Positions 1 to 11,681 of a stretch of DNA of 64,000 bases are shown in pieces; position 1 is the first letter of the stretch; each line of letters opens with the position of its first letter. This DNA comes from Halocafeteria seosinensis. Taxonomy: Eukaryota > Sar > Bigyra > Bicosoecida. A model generated the notes under the pieces. That model saw only the letters and a list, made by a program, of their open reading frames with translations. It had not been told where the DNA came from and made no database searches. Location of the stretch: the NCBI GenBank assembly GCA_001687465.1, contig LVLI01000278.1, forward strand, positions 62,001 through 126,000, in the 5' to 3' direction. The translations under genes and the position numbers were made by a program.

Positions 1-236
1 GCCTGGGAAAGCTGGCGAGCCATGCCTTGGATCTGCTCCGGATCCTTGAGGACATCCTCTTGTTTTTCTCCCTTGTTTCCTCCTTCACTGGCGGGATCAG
101 CTACTCTTCGAAGTATGCTACTAGCAGTCGGAGGCTCTGCCCACTCATACGCTGCAAAGGAGGCGTTCAAAGTCAACAAGAGGGCCGTCATGAGTCGACT
201 GCACTTACCATTTTGTTCCTCCGAGTTCATCCTCAT
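1..236 (-). CDS. N-terminal part of an unknown protein, cut by window edge
   Basis: Two minus-strand exons can be read: 209-236, then a 57-nt GTAAGT...GCAG intron, then 1-151 running off the left edge. The protein starts MRMNSEEQN, continues AYEWAEPPTASSILRR and stays open and charged to the edge (ending ...GMARQLSQA). The splice phase (1) joins the two open frames, whereas reading straight through 209 meets a stop at once. The next ATG upstream in the other frame would hit a stop after splicing. I do not recognise the family; no domain is visible in about 60 residues. It is the start of a gene whose body lies outside the window. Confidence 0.5.
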   Translation of the reverse strand, partial: MRMNSEEQNGKCSRLMTALLLTLNASFAAYEWAEPPTASSILRRVADPASEGGNKGEKQEDVLKDPEQIQGMARQLSQ

Positions 237-642
237 TGGGTTCTACACATCTATGCCATTTCTCATGCCAGCAGATCGATACGACTGCCCACTGCGTAAC
301 TTGTTGAGCAAACGTCGAAAGAAACACAACCAATCTCGCTAATTCCACATCTCTGTCGCATGATAGGATTCCGCAGGGAGCAAGTAAGTTGAATGCCTTC
401 CAACAAAGAAAGAAAGCAGCCATCCAAGGATGTTATTCGTCGTAGTGATAGTAGGATGGATATACTAGAGGGTAATGGAAAGGCCCGATCGACAGATTTG
501 GGTATTGAGTCGTATATACTTCCTGTAAAGAATGGCGTTAAACGATTGACAAACTGGGTACATGGCTGACGTTTATATGATTTGGTGCCAAAACTCGATG
601 TCTCGTTTGTTAAAGCGCCTCCAGAATCGGAAGTAGAACAAA

Positions 643-1308
643 ATGTCTCTAGTGCAGGTACGGAAACAACGGGAGCACAAGGAAAAACTGAGAGAGGTAC
701 AGGAACGCAAGAAATTGGCCGCCATCAAAGCATCAACGGAACTCCCTGCAATCCACGTAAAAGACCATTTTACTAATGAAGACCTTGTTTTGAATACAGT
801 TCCCGCAGTGAGGCCTCTCTATGACGATAGGCAATCTTCACACGTCAAGTCAATCAAGAAGAGAATGGAAATAGCCGCCATGGATGATAGAATCAACAAT
901 GACCGCGGGTATTCTGCTTACAAGAAAGTTGATCCACTGAGTGGCGATCCCTATCCACGTACACTTATTGCTGACCCAATTCGAGCGGCAGAGGTCCAGA
1001 TTCTCAGAGAGAAACAAAAAGCAAAGATTGAGGAAGCAGAAGAGCGAGAGCGGCGTCGTGAGAAGCAGAGACGAGTAGTTCTACGGAGAACTCATCCCAA
1101 ATGGAGGCGCGAGTACGTAAAGCAGCAATTTGAAATCGAGAAAGAGCAGGTAAGGATCGAGTTTTGCTGCTGAGGCCATTATATCTCTTCTAGTATCCAT
1201 TTCTGAGGTGGGATTTCTTCTCAGACAAAAAGTGATTTAGAGCAGTTAAAGAAGGACTATGAGATGGAGCTTGCCACTAAACTTGTTGAACTAGGTCTCA
1301 TCAAGTAG
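643..1308 (+). CDS. Small charged helical protein, function unknown
   Basis: Two exons, 643-1149 and 1225-1308, joined in phase 0 across a 75-nt GTAAGG...TCAG intron, give 195 aa. Without splicing the frame stops seven codons past the donor; with splicing it ends in a natural-looking helix (SDLEQLKKDYEMELATKLVE) and a stop. The N-terminus is Lys/Arg/Gln-rich helix (res 5-30), the middle is polar, and res 115-195 are a strongly charged helix with an Arg-rich stretch. No signal peptide or membrane segment is seen. The composition resembles small axonemal or scaffold proteins, but this is only an impression and no family is claimed. Confidence 0.65.
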
Positions 1309-1620
1309 CGAGTATAGGAAACTGTTACGATCGCGCATCAATGCTCCACAGTTTCTCAATAAGCGAAACGACAACAGATGGGAAGCACGCTTCAACACGC
1401 AGCTCACCACGTTCAAAATATAAATGCTTGCTATGCGGTAAAGAAGAGTTTGGAAACCAACGAAAGCTTCGGACTTTCCAGTACCACGGCATCATCGTTT
1501 AACAACTTCTGTCTATCGTCCTGAGACAATGTACCGACGGTACCGTGATAATTTATATAAAAATACTCTTGCGAAATGATCAATTCTGCGCACATACAGA
1601 CAACCGAATAAATGAATAAA
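1309..1620. other. Intergenic, no feature seen
   Basis: About 310 bp between the end of the small charged gene and the weak minus-strand model. Only short open frames are present, with no splice pattern or recognisable protein. It contains AT-rich stretches near 1550-1625 that may hold the 3' ends of the two convergent genes. Confidence 0.5.
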
Positions 1621-2088
1621 TTACTTTGGCCCTTTTGGAAATCCGTTCCTTGCCCTTGTTCCAGGCGTCTCATGCAGGGCGACCTCTAGGACCGACATCC
1701 CCTGCTTAGGCTCGACCACTAACTAAAGTCCATTAAGAGTTTTGATGTACCAGTCTACCAGTAGCGTTTCGAGTGCCCTGTTGCGGAACGTAGCTAAAGT
1801 TTCTGACCCAGCGTTTGAGGGTGAGTGTTCAGACGTCCCAGATAAGAAAAGAACAGTGAACATCCATCCTTCCGTCGCTGCCATATCAGGGGATACAACT
1901 TTTATTATTCGCTCCTCCCGGCGGTCCAAGCTTTTCTGGGATCCTGGGGAACCGAGGTAGCTTACCTCAGGTAAGCAGCTTACCGTAAGATTGAAGAGCG
2001 TTCGACTGTTTGAATTAGCAACCACCAATAATGAAGGGTGTATACAACTTTCTGGTGTACAAATCATACCAAATATATGTATATCCAA
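1621..2088 (-). CDS. Possible gene, two exons, unrecognised
   Basis: A minus-strand frame opens at an ATG (2088) and runs to a possible donor after ...RALETLL. A 36-nt GTAGAC...TTTAG intron then joins in phase 0 to a last exon (about 1621-1714) that ends GTRARNGFPKGPK and a stop. The 36-nt intron would be the shortest in the window, but introns of about 38-41 nt occur in the PH and Tex genes. No domain is recognised. The 5' part (before about 1955) may instead be a separate exon, because good splice motifs cluster at 1955-1985. This is a tentative model; the competing plus-strand frame across 1742-1960 is not convincing either. Confidence 0.25.
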
Positions 2089-2300
2089 TACACACAGTAG
2101 CTACAATTGATTTACATGATTCAAATGCCCGTGGGTACCGGCAGCCTGAGGCAGGAGCGTTGCCGCAAAGGAGGCAGGCAGCCTGGGTTCGGTTCTATAT
2201 GTGACCAGGATCCTTGCGGATCGGTGAATTGGCCCTTGAAATCCTTCAAATATTCCGAGTGTTAAATTCAACAACCCCTTGTTGGAATCTTAGTTAATTG

Positions 2301-2451
2301 TGTGACAAGTTGTCACATTGAGTTGTGTCATCATGTCATGGTGGCACACGATGGACCATCGATGATCGATGGTGCTGAAGCACTGCTAAATTAAAGCAGT
2401 GCTAATTCATCTTGTGATTCAAGTTGTGAACTTACCACGGATTAAGTTCAC
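2301..2451. repeat. Run of five adjacent perfect or near-perfect hairpins
   Basis: Five inverted repeats follow one another with short gaps: 2301-2317 (8-bp arms, 1-nt centre); 2324-2348 (12-bp arms, two pairs being T-G wobbles, 1-nt centre); 2355-2373 (9-bp arms, 1-nt centre); 2379-2403 (9-bp arms AGCACTGCT, 7-nt loop); 2426-2451 (9-bp arms GTGAACTTA, 8-nt loop). Weaker ones flank them: TTGAA/TTCAA near 2237-2250, a bulged TTCAACAA arm near 2267-2287, and a loose pairing around 2470-2545. No open frame covers the block. It lies between the weak minus gene and the coiled-coil gene. It could be a worn mobile element, a structured transcript or a DNA-structure element. Confidence 0.6.
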
Positions 2452-2698
2452 GCGCGCCACCCTCTACTATAGTTGTCCACCGTAGATTATTGTTACCATG
2501 CCCAAGTTCGTGATGGACTGTTGTTGATCCATGGTATAATTGGACAGTAGTTCTTTGTGCTTTTTTATGTGTGTGCGTTGTATAGCGCTGGGAAAGTCAT
2601 AGAAATCCTCTTCCCCAACCCTCTACACGGCTGGAAACAAGGGTCAAGATCTAGGGATAGCCCATATCTGACGCAGTATACAGCTTAATAGGGGAACA

Positions 2699-5600
2699 AT
2701 GCAATCAAATCTATCTTCAAACACTGCTAAAAAGCGTCTGGCTCAGCGTGGGAAAGAACTGGTAAGTAGGGTTTTTGCTTAACGGCTGTCCAGCAGCCCA
2801 AAAAGGAAGATAAGGGCACTGAACATATCCCCTGTTTTGTTATCAAGGGAAGTATTCACGGCCATGGGAGTGTATAATGAGGGTGTAAATTAGGCTTGCT
2901 ACCTCATCTAAGGCAGCTTCCTTCAGGCGCATTGCTTATCGCAATACGTGGTAATAACAGGGGGCACTAACTTCACAACGTTTGAATTGCAGTTCGCCAA
3001 CAATGCTGGAACTCGGTCGAAGAGTGCCCCTCATTACGGGGCGGAGAAAGAAAATTGGGAAGATTCCGGGAAACCTGGATCTGGGAACCGGAAAAAGCGT
3101 CAGCCGCTCCAGGAATGTCAGTCGAACACTGCCACTATATCTGAGGAGGGCAGCTCCACGCGACCTGGAGATCCTGCTGTTACGTTTCTCGACGTGGATT
3201 CCCACGGATCACCGACCGAGGATATCATGACGCCACTGCCGGGGAAAACAGAGATGCAAAGCCGCCGCAGCAGTCGCAAATGGAGACAGAATGTAAGGCT
3301 GGGTTCGATCTTTGGCCTAGAAACAGCTTCGATTAGCAACTGGATTAACGCAGATTCCTGCCCCGACGACACCGCGCACAAGTTTTCGTGAAGCATTAGG
3401 CGAGGATGATGCTGACAGTAAGCCTACAAATTGCGATTCCTGAAAATGAACATGCTTCGATTGGTTTCCGACTTCCAGATTTTGTGAACACAATTGCAAG
3501 GACTCCTGGTGCGAAACAAGGATTGGTATCAATGGACGAAATAATAGAACTGAGAGAGAAAATTGAAGATCAGGTGCGTCTACTCAACTTAAACAGACCA
3601 GGCATCCTTTGCATGTTGAATTTGTGAACGTTCCGTTGCAGGAACGAGACCTATCAGAGGAAAGTAATCCTGATATATATGAGAGTCTCGTTGACACCTA
3701 TCGCAGCATGGTTGCTCGACTATTTCGGTTGATGAAATCCCAACAAGCACACGTAGAGAACTTGAAAAATGCTGAACTGCAGCTTGCGGAAGAAGAACAA
3801 GCCGCATGGTCGGCGGAGCGCCGGAAAGACACGAAACAATCCCCCGAGGTGGCAAGGAATTCTTTGGGACTTGAGCAAGGGGAAGATGAAGCAAAGGAAC
3901 TTAGGCAGTGCAACGTGGAGCTTGAGGAGCAGAAGTCACAGCTTCAACGCGAGAAAGAAGAGTTAAAAGCACAAACTGACTCACTGCGAGAACAACTGAA
4001 TCGACTGCAAGAATCGCAGGATAAAGCAAGTGACCTTAAACGAAGCAACGCGAAACTATCCGAGCAGAATTCAGTGCTTCAACGGGAGAAACAGGAATTG
4101 AATGAACGCGCAAAATCTCAGGAACAGCAGCTAGATGAATATCGAGAATCGCAGAACGACGTAATGGAACTGAAGACAACCAACGCGGACCTCTCAGAGC
4201 GGAATGCAACCCTGGAACGCGAGAAAGAGCAATTAAATTCATACGCGGAGTCACTGAAGCAGCAGTTGCAAGAGTATGAGAATAAAGCAGACGGGCTGAA
4301 GAAAGACAACTCGGACTTGTCCGAACAGAAATCAGGGCTGGAAAGGGAGAAAGCCGAACTTAGGGAACAAGTTGCATCGCTGCAGGATCAACTTAATCTT
4401 CTGGAAACATCGGAGAACGAAGGTAAAGAGCTGAAGCAAGCTAATGCGGATCTTTCAGAGCAGAAGTCACACCTGGATCGCGAGAAAGAAGAATGGAGAA
4501 AACATGCAGAATATCTTCGGGAACAACTTAATCAAGAAGAAGATTTAGAAAATGACATGAATCAGCTAAAGCAGGCTAACGCAGACCTTGACCACCAAAG
4601 CTCCGTCCTTCAGCGCGAGAAACAAGGATTGGAAGATGAAGCGGCATCACTAAAGCAGCAACTTCAGGAGTCGGAGAATGAAGCAGAACAACTGAGAACA
4701 TCTAACACAGAGCTCAACGAGCAGGCACAGTCACTGAGGCAGCAACTACAACAGTCGGAGAATAACGTAAAGGAGCTGAGACAAACCACCAAGACACTCG
4801 CCGGAGAGAAATCTTCCCTACAACGTGAGAACGAGGAATTGAAAGACCACGCTAAAACATTGAAGCAGCAGATGGATCGACAGCAAGCAACAGAGATTGA
4901 AGCCAAAGAGCTGAAGCAAGTCAATGCTGACGTCACGGATCAAAAGTCTCTGCTTCAACGGGAAAAGGAGGAACTGAAGGCACAGAATACGTCGTTGCGG
5001 GAGCAATTGAACCGACTTCAAGATTTGGAGAATGCAGCAAAAGAGTCAAAGAGAGCCAACGAACAACTCTCCCAAGAGAAGTCTCGCGAAGAAAGCGAGA
5101 AAGAAAAATTGAGACAAGAAGCTGAATCGATGAAACAGCAACTGAAACGATTGCAAGACTCGGAGCAGAAAGCAGAGGAAATGAAACGAGCCAATGCTAA
5201 TCTTGAGGAGCAGAAGTCGCTGTTAGAACGCGAGAAAAAAGACTTGAGAAAACAGGTCGAATTGGCACAAGATCAATGGAATCGAGTGCAAGAGATGGAA
5301 AACGAGGCAAGTGAACTGAAAAAAGCCAATGCAAACCTTTCTGAACAGAAGTCTGTTCTGCAACGCGAGAAAGAAGAATTGAAAGATGCTATGGAGGAGC
5401 GTGCTCAAAGTCTTATGACACGGCCGCATACTTCGAATTATGGACGAAGCGAGGACGCTGTACGAAACGAAGAGCACGATCAAGACTCGTCCATGTTTGA
5501 GAACGCATCTCTTAAGGCAGAAGTAAGCTTTCTCAGAGAACAGATTTCTCAGTCGGGGTATTCCAGCCAAAACACGTCCGAAGAATTGGACAGTGTCAAA

Positions 5601-8600
5601 CGACGCAAAGAAGAACTGTCTCGGAAAGTTGATCAGCTTCAGCATGAGTTAAATGACAGTCGCTACAAAAATCAAAAGCTACAGCTCGAAGTGGACCAAC
5701 GACGGCGCGATATGGAAAATTTGAAGAGTTCCTGCTTAGACATGGAGCACAGAGTCCAAACACAGAATCATGAAATTAAACAGCTCCGGCAGGAACAATC
5801 GAAACAGACGGATGAATATCGGGCTTTAAATCGGAGTTACAGCACTCTTCTGGGTGAAAGGGATTGTCTAAATTCCATGGTATTGACCTTGCTAGAAAAA
5901 TATAACCAAAACCTCTCTAGTAGGATGCAAGGAGTTGCGGATGAGGTAAGAATTCCAAACACTCCGCGTAGGCAAAGTAATGCTGCTGCAATGACGCTCT
6001 TCACTAGTCCTTGGAGCGGAACTGAGCTATCTTCTCCGACGAAGTCTCAGAGGGAGAAGGGTTTTGTACCTTCTAGGGAGTCGCTTGAGGATGCACGACA
6101 TGCTCCAGCAGCTACTGAAGATGAGACCACCGGAGCAGATGTATCGCAGCGCAAAATTCAGGAGCTGGAAGAATCCCTTCAATCCAACAAGAACTTAGCC
6201 GAGATGCGTGCTCAGAAGATCTCAGCTTTGGAAGAGGAGTTGGGCATCCTTCGAGCAGAATCACAGCGTCGACATCAGCAGCGAGCATCCATAGAAGGCG
6301 AAATGCGCAAAATTGAAGACGAAAGAGACAGACTTTATGAAACTGTTGAGGAGACCAAAACTGAAAAAGGTGAGTTGGAGAAAAAATGCTCTACCTTAGT
6401 AGATTTGGCTAGCCGTCTATTCACAAGTTGGTCAAGAAGCGGGAACGCTGAGTGGGTATCGCGCTCATGTGAGAAACTAAAAGGAGAGGTAAACGGAGGA
6501 ACTGCTGAGACTCTTTCTCAATCATGCGAGAGCCTAAGGACGGAATTCTTCGCACAGAACAAAAAATCACAACACAACCAGCTCGTCCAGACCTCCGATG
6601 ACGAACTGAAAAGGAAGGAGCAAGAAATAGAGTGGCTAAGGAAAGAAATATGCGAACTGCAGTCTCGAAAGGAGGAAGAAATCAAACGCCTGGAAAACGA
6701 AATTGGTGACCTGAAATCCCGTAGAACAGAAGAAGTTGGTTCCATAAGGAAAGAAATTAATGACGTGAAGGCCCAAAAAGAGGAAGAAATGAATCGCTTG
6801 AGTAAAGAAATAAGAGACCTGGAATCTCGAAAGGATGGACAGATCAACCAGTTGAAAAAGGAAATAAGTGATCTGAAGTCTCAAAACAAAGAAGAGGTCC
6901 ATACTCTTGAACAGCGTAACTCTGAGTTGGATGAGGAACTGGAAGAGCAACAGCAGCAACAGGAAGAATATGAACACAGGGTCGAACAACTTAATGGTCA
7001 ATTAGAGGAGCTCAAGTCTACGTATGAACAGCAGATACCCTCATACAAAAAAGAAGTCCAAAGACTCCAAGCAGAGTTGCGGCAACAAATGCAAATAGAG
7101 GTTGAGTCACAGAAAAAGCTTGAGGAGCTCCGGAACATTGTAGACCAGCAAAGCGAAAGGCTACAAGAGTACAGCAGGCGCTCGACGATCAACGAGGACA
7201 TTCAGTCCATTGTTGCTGCTCTTAAAGATGATTACGCCCATATGGACAGCCAGCTCCGATTTTACGAAGGGAGGACCGACAGCTTAAGTAGCTCCCTTGA
7301 CGACACATCAAAGAAATTGCAGGAGCGTGAAAGAGAAGTTTCTTACTGGCGCAACCGAGCATGCACGTTTCAAGATCTATACGAGGCGACATCTCGAAAG
7401 AACAAAAACAGTTACATGGCTGCTTACGGGAAGTTGTGCTCTGTCTTACAGCAAGTGCTCGCCTTTATAGACACGCGAATCAATTCTTCTGATGATGACA
7501 ACGTCACCACTACCGACGCCGATCAGGACCGGGAGGACCGAAGCATTACTCGAGCTGCAGGAGAGGAGACGTCCCGGCTACTGCGTAGGCTGCTCGTACA
7601 TCGCAATGGAGAAGTAGAGTTATCGTTTAGGAGCGGAAATAAAAATTCTCCCGGCGCAAGTTCTATTTCTGAAGATAACCAAAACGTCTCGCATCTTGTA
7701 CGATTCCTTTCCAACAATGGGAATGAAGGAAGCTCATTGTTGCTTAAGATTGCCCAACTGGTTAGAAAGGGACTGGCTGATGCAGGAGAAGTCCTTGGAG
7801 CGAACTCAGAAGCTGAGACTGGCAAAGCCGAAGATGAGCTTAATGGTGGCGCTCATGACATGCCGCAACAACCTAGTGATATGAATATGGCTGCTTCCGA
7901 CTTCTCCGATACGCTTAGCTTACGTAGAGAACTCGAAAATATGCGGGCTGAGCTAAATTTTGTCAGGGAATCCAAGGAGGCCTTGGAGGAAGAGTTGCGA
8001 TCCAAGGAAAATCGTTATCGACAAAGAGGTATGACTCTGCTTTCTGAGCTTCATTCAGTAATTGAACGCTGCCGTCAGAGCAGTCATGATGAAGAGGCCA
8101 AGATGTCCGATCAACACCGCATCGAGCAGCTTCAGTCTGAACTTGAAAAGACGAAGGCTTCGGAAACGATGGCGCAAAAACGCTGCGAAGAGTTAGAAAA
8201 CGCCCAGGCTAAGAGACGATCCAACGAAGAGGAAACAGCGGATTATAGTGATTCAGATGATCAGAGCGTTGACTTTTCTTGCATAAGCATGTCTCTGAAC
8301 GAGTGCGTTAGCTTAATTAAAGAAAATCTCTCAAAGGTTTTCAATTCTAGCAAGTTGTCCAAACCAAAGAAGGAATTCGTGCGCCAAAGTCGCTCGCTGG
8401 TTGACAGGGTGTTGGAAGAGCACCACAGAGTTGTTGAGGAAAAAGATAATGACGTTGCGTCGAAGGAGCGCCGTCTAAAGGAATTGGAGGAACAAATCGA
8501 AGATGCTCAAAGGAAGTACCGCAATGCTCGCCGGGAAAAGCAGCAATTGAAGGAGCAAAATAAACGCACGGCAACCATGTCGAATGATTTAAAGAGTCAG

Positions 8601-9647
8601 TATGAAGAGACTATTACAAGCTTACAAAAACAGTTGGACATCTTCCGTGAGGACTACAGCCAGATTCAGGAAAGCGTCGAGAAAAAGACGAAATCTATTC
8701 ATAAATACCGCAAAGCGGTTCGTGCCATGATGTCGGTCGTAAAACGAGAATGTGGGCGGACGATAATCAATATGCTTCAAGAGAAGCTTCAAACGCTTCG
8801 AGGAGCGGACGATGACTTTGTACATGAAAATGATTCCTTTCCTGGTGTATCAAGAGATGATATAAGTCCAAAGGAAGAACAGTCAAGTGTTAAAAAATAT
8901 GGCGAAGATAAAAAGTCTGGCTACGGGGCAAGAGTATCATCCAGTAGACACAGAGTGGAAGATGGGCATAGGAGACCTAGAACCCGGCGTTTCGCCCAAG
9001 ATTCGGATGAAGAAACGGAAAAGACTGAAACGAAAGACAAGCACAGCACTAATTCTAGTTTGTCGGCCGATCAATTTCGGAAAATGCTACGGGAAACTGC
9101 TAAACGGGAATCGGCACGTACTTCGGAAAACGCAAAGCGAATTGCTGATGTAGCCTCCGACAAAAGACGCGACGTCGCTGTGAACCACGCCTCAGAGAGC
9201 CGTACTCAGTCGCTTCCTCCCAAGCCCCAGCGACGGAAAGCTCAAACTAAACCCTCTCCAAAACAACCTTCAAAGTACATATCCCATTCAGATGATGAGG
9301 ACCAAGGTTTTGAACACCGCCGACCCAATGTGGCGGAAGCGTCTCCAATGCGTGCCCAGTATCGGCAGCGTGCTGTTGGTGGCTCCACCACAAATAATAG
9401 CCGTTGGTTTGTGGAAAGTGCAGTCCGTCAAGCACAAGAGGCTTCACGAGCCGCTTCTCAATACAATCTAAGCAATCGTGAGGATGCATTCGAATACACC
9501 GCAAACGAAGCTCCATCGACACCCAAGAATTCACGAACGTTAGACGACCAATGGAGTGAAGTGCCGTTGGCAAGTGAACTAACGAAGCAGTTCGCCAGCG
9601 CTGGAGCAGCCCTACGTGCCAGGTCACAGCAACAAGGTTTCGAGTAG
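2699..9647 (+). CDS. Giant coiled-coil protein (2175 aa) with internal repeats
   Basis: Five exons: 2699-2761, 2993-3292, 3354-3417, 3479-3573 and 3642-9647, all with GT-AG borders and matching phase. Residues 1-174 are Ser/Arg-rich and disordered. The rest, in one 6-kb exon, is almost all heptad coiled coil. About 12 copies of a 42-45-aa unit run from nt 3899 to 5400 (consensus L-K-x-x-N-A-x-L-S-E-Q-K-S then L-x-R-E-K-E-E-L). Five copies of an 18-aa unit (K-E-I-x-D-L-x-S-x-K-E-E-E) lie near nt 6600-6900. The last 300 residues are basic and low-complexity with acidic patches (SDDED). This layout suits a long scaffold such as a centrosomal, basal-body, Golgi or cortical protein; the exact role is unknown. 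The first intron (231 nt) is unusually long and might hide another small exon. Confidence 0.85.
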
Positions 9648-10035
9648 TTGTTTATTTTACTGTTATTTGTCTAGCATTGACGCGTTATTGCATCCAGTTG
9701 AAATAGTAAGTTGTCGTGTACTACAGGTTTAGTACCCATAGTTGCACTCTTGGATTCTCGAAGAATATACAGGACCCAAGACTTAACCATAATTTCACTC
9801 GAAAAGCATGTGCTTTTCCATGTGCATTACCCAAAATCCCAAAAAAAGTTGTCATGTCGATTGGTCATCATGTCGTGTTTCTCGACAATACCAACCTTGG
9901 CTCGGTCCCGCTGCTTCAGCTAAAAAGGGTAGTCCTTCCAAATCCTGGGATTGTAAACCAGTTCATTGTTTTCTGTCTTGCCAACCTCACTATTGACGAC
10001 TGAGTCTTTGTTGTGCGTGGTGTAATAAGGAAAAC
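9648..10035. other. Intergenic, no feature seen
   Basis: 388 bp between the coiled-coil gene and the PH gene, both on the plus strand. Overlapping short frames exist but none carries a recognisable protein or a consistent splice pattern. It presumably holds the 3' end of the first gene and the promoter of the second. Confidence 0.5.
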
Positions 10036-10658
10036 ATGTCATCCTCTGCACACAGTGGTGCTGGGGATTCAGAAGGGGGTGGCAGACCGAATAAGTCCCC
10101 GGATAAAGAAGGTTGGCTGACAAAACAGAGTAAGAGGATATTGTCCCCCTGAGAATGCGTATACTAGGGCTCTTATTTGTGTGCGTGTATGCAGGCCATT
10201 GGCTCCGGGAATGGCGGCGGCGATACTTTGTGCTGATGGGGAACCAATTATTCTTTAAAAAAGACCCCAAGGTAATGATTTGGAGCTTCTCTTGCCGTTG
10301 ATACTCTGGTAGAAGATCATGAGGGCAAGAATGTATCTGCAGGACCAACCTCATGGTGTAATTAACCTCACACAATGCTTGACAGTGAAGAGCGCGATGG
10401 AGAAGACGGGCAAGAACCACTCATTCGAAGTGGCCACGCCGGATCAAACATACTTTATGTACGCCGATAGTGAAACAGATAAAGATGATTGGATTGGAGC
10501 CATTGGAAGGTAAGATAAGTGAAAAGAGAGAGAGCGAATGGACAGAGTGTGTTCGAAGTTTTTGTTGTTAGTCCAGGGCTATTGTTCGATATTCAAACTC
10601 TTACAAAAGAAATGAGTCAGCTGACGAAGAGAGTGATGTCAGCTCAGATGATGATTGA
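10036..10658 (+). CDS. PH-domain protein, plant AtPH1-like
   Basis: Four exons (10036-10129, 10195-10271, 10313-10509, 10577-10658) give 149 aa, nearly all one pleckstrin homology domain. PH domains bind phosphoinositides on membranes. Visible marks are KEGWLTKQ at the first strand, WRRRYFVLMGNQLFF after the first loop, PHGVINLTQCLTV, SFEVATPDQTYFMYADS and the closing helix with the conserved Trp in KDDWIGAIGRAIVRYS. The Lys and three-Arg pattern around the first loop is the usual lipid headgroup site. The ending (IGRAIVRYS then an acidic SDDD tail) resembles the small plant PH1 proteins. The third intron boundary makes one intron only 41 nt. The start is the first ATG in frame. Confidence 0.85.
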
Positions 10659-11091
10659 GCTCTAGTATGGTAATGGCGGAACAAGACATAGGATGAATAG
10701 GGCATCCGATAAATATGGTGGTATGGAGTGGGTACTATTGAGCGATTGTATACCGGCAAGCTAACATGTAGCTATTTTGCACGAATACTCTATTGACAAG
10801 TACTAGGCAAGGTCTATTGTTTCGTTCTTTGTCTTTTGACGATAGCGCTTGGTTCGAACGAGCGTCATGAGTATTTCGTTAGTATCTCTCTTACGCTCAT
10901 GAACTCTTTTTAGGTCCGTTTTAAGTGTTCTCTCCGATTGGCTACCCGTTATTGCATGAGCATTTTCAATATACGACTGTTTATTCGCCAAGGCCCAGAC
11001 TTCCCTCCGCCATATACAATCCCTGTTATGACAAGCCTTGTTCTCACCTCATGTTGTCCATTTGGCCGGCCTGAATGTGGATGTGGCTAGG
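10659..11091. other. Convergent intergenic region, no gene seen
   Basis: 433 bp between the 3' ends of the PH gene and LSM8. A short minus-strand frame (10803-10991) has no domain, splice support or recognisable sequence and is not called. The region should hold two transcript ends. Confidence 0.5.
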
Positions 11092-11522
11092 CTAATGTAC
11101 AACGCTCTTGAGAGGATTAGCTTTGATTTCTGACAAGTCTGTTTGGGCATCCACGGCTTCGTCCATCTCCCCAATGGCAGCTCTGTCTCCACACACGCAA
11201 ACATGATACTGGGATAATGCGTTGATCCAGCGGGGACCGCACTGCATACGTACAAGTTGTCACCGCGTATGATATAGAGTCCTAAAGGTACCTGTTCCAC
11301 GCCCTGTACGGGGTCATAAGTGCGCTCTGTACAATCTTCCAGAATCACGTTTACTGTTTGATCAAAGCCTTTCAGTGTACCCTGTCATCAATGCATACAA
11401 ACAAGACTAATACAACTCCTGTTATTCGCGTCTCAGGGCTGTGGACATACCACGATATGGCGGCCATCATTGGTAATAGCGCTCACAGGTCGATCCACTA
11501 AGCCTCGCAAAAAATCCGCCAT
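11092..11522 (-). CDS. LSM8: U6 snRNA-associated Sm-like protein LSm8
   Basis: Three exons (11451-11522, 11254-11381, 11092-11182) give 96 aa, the same length as human LSm8. LSm8 is the subunit that makes the LSm2-8 ring nuclear; the ring binds the 3' end of U6 snRNA and helps splicing. Sm motif 1 is seen as VSAITNDGRHIVGTLKGFDQ with the N-V-I-L-E-D that follows. Sm motif 2 is LGLYIIRGDNLAAIGEMDE, which holds the family's I-R-G-D-N. The C-terminus ends IKANPLKSVVH, close to the LSm8 tail and unlike LSm1. The second donor (GTACGT, phase 2) is required: reading through gives a non-homologous tail. Confidence 0.95.
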
Positions 11523-11681
11523 TATACAGAGAGACTACCCACAATTTATATATATTTTTTAGTTTTATTATTTATTATTCATGAGGTATTGAGGTCTTTT
11601 TAAAATTTTTCAATCCTATTGTATTACTGCAAACTACCTCCCGCCTAGCTAACTTTAGTAACCTAGCCCAGAGTCAAAGGC

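Noticed and set aside
5223-5645. Long minus-strand frames inside the coiled-coil gene (also 6636-7001, 9247-9627)
   Set aside because: They are complements of repetitive Glu/Lys/Gln codons and give hydrophobic Phe/Leu/Ser-rich nonsense with no domain; the plus strand explains the region.
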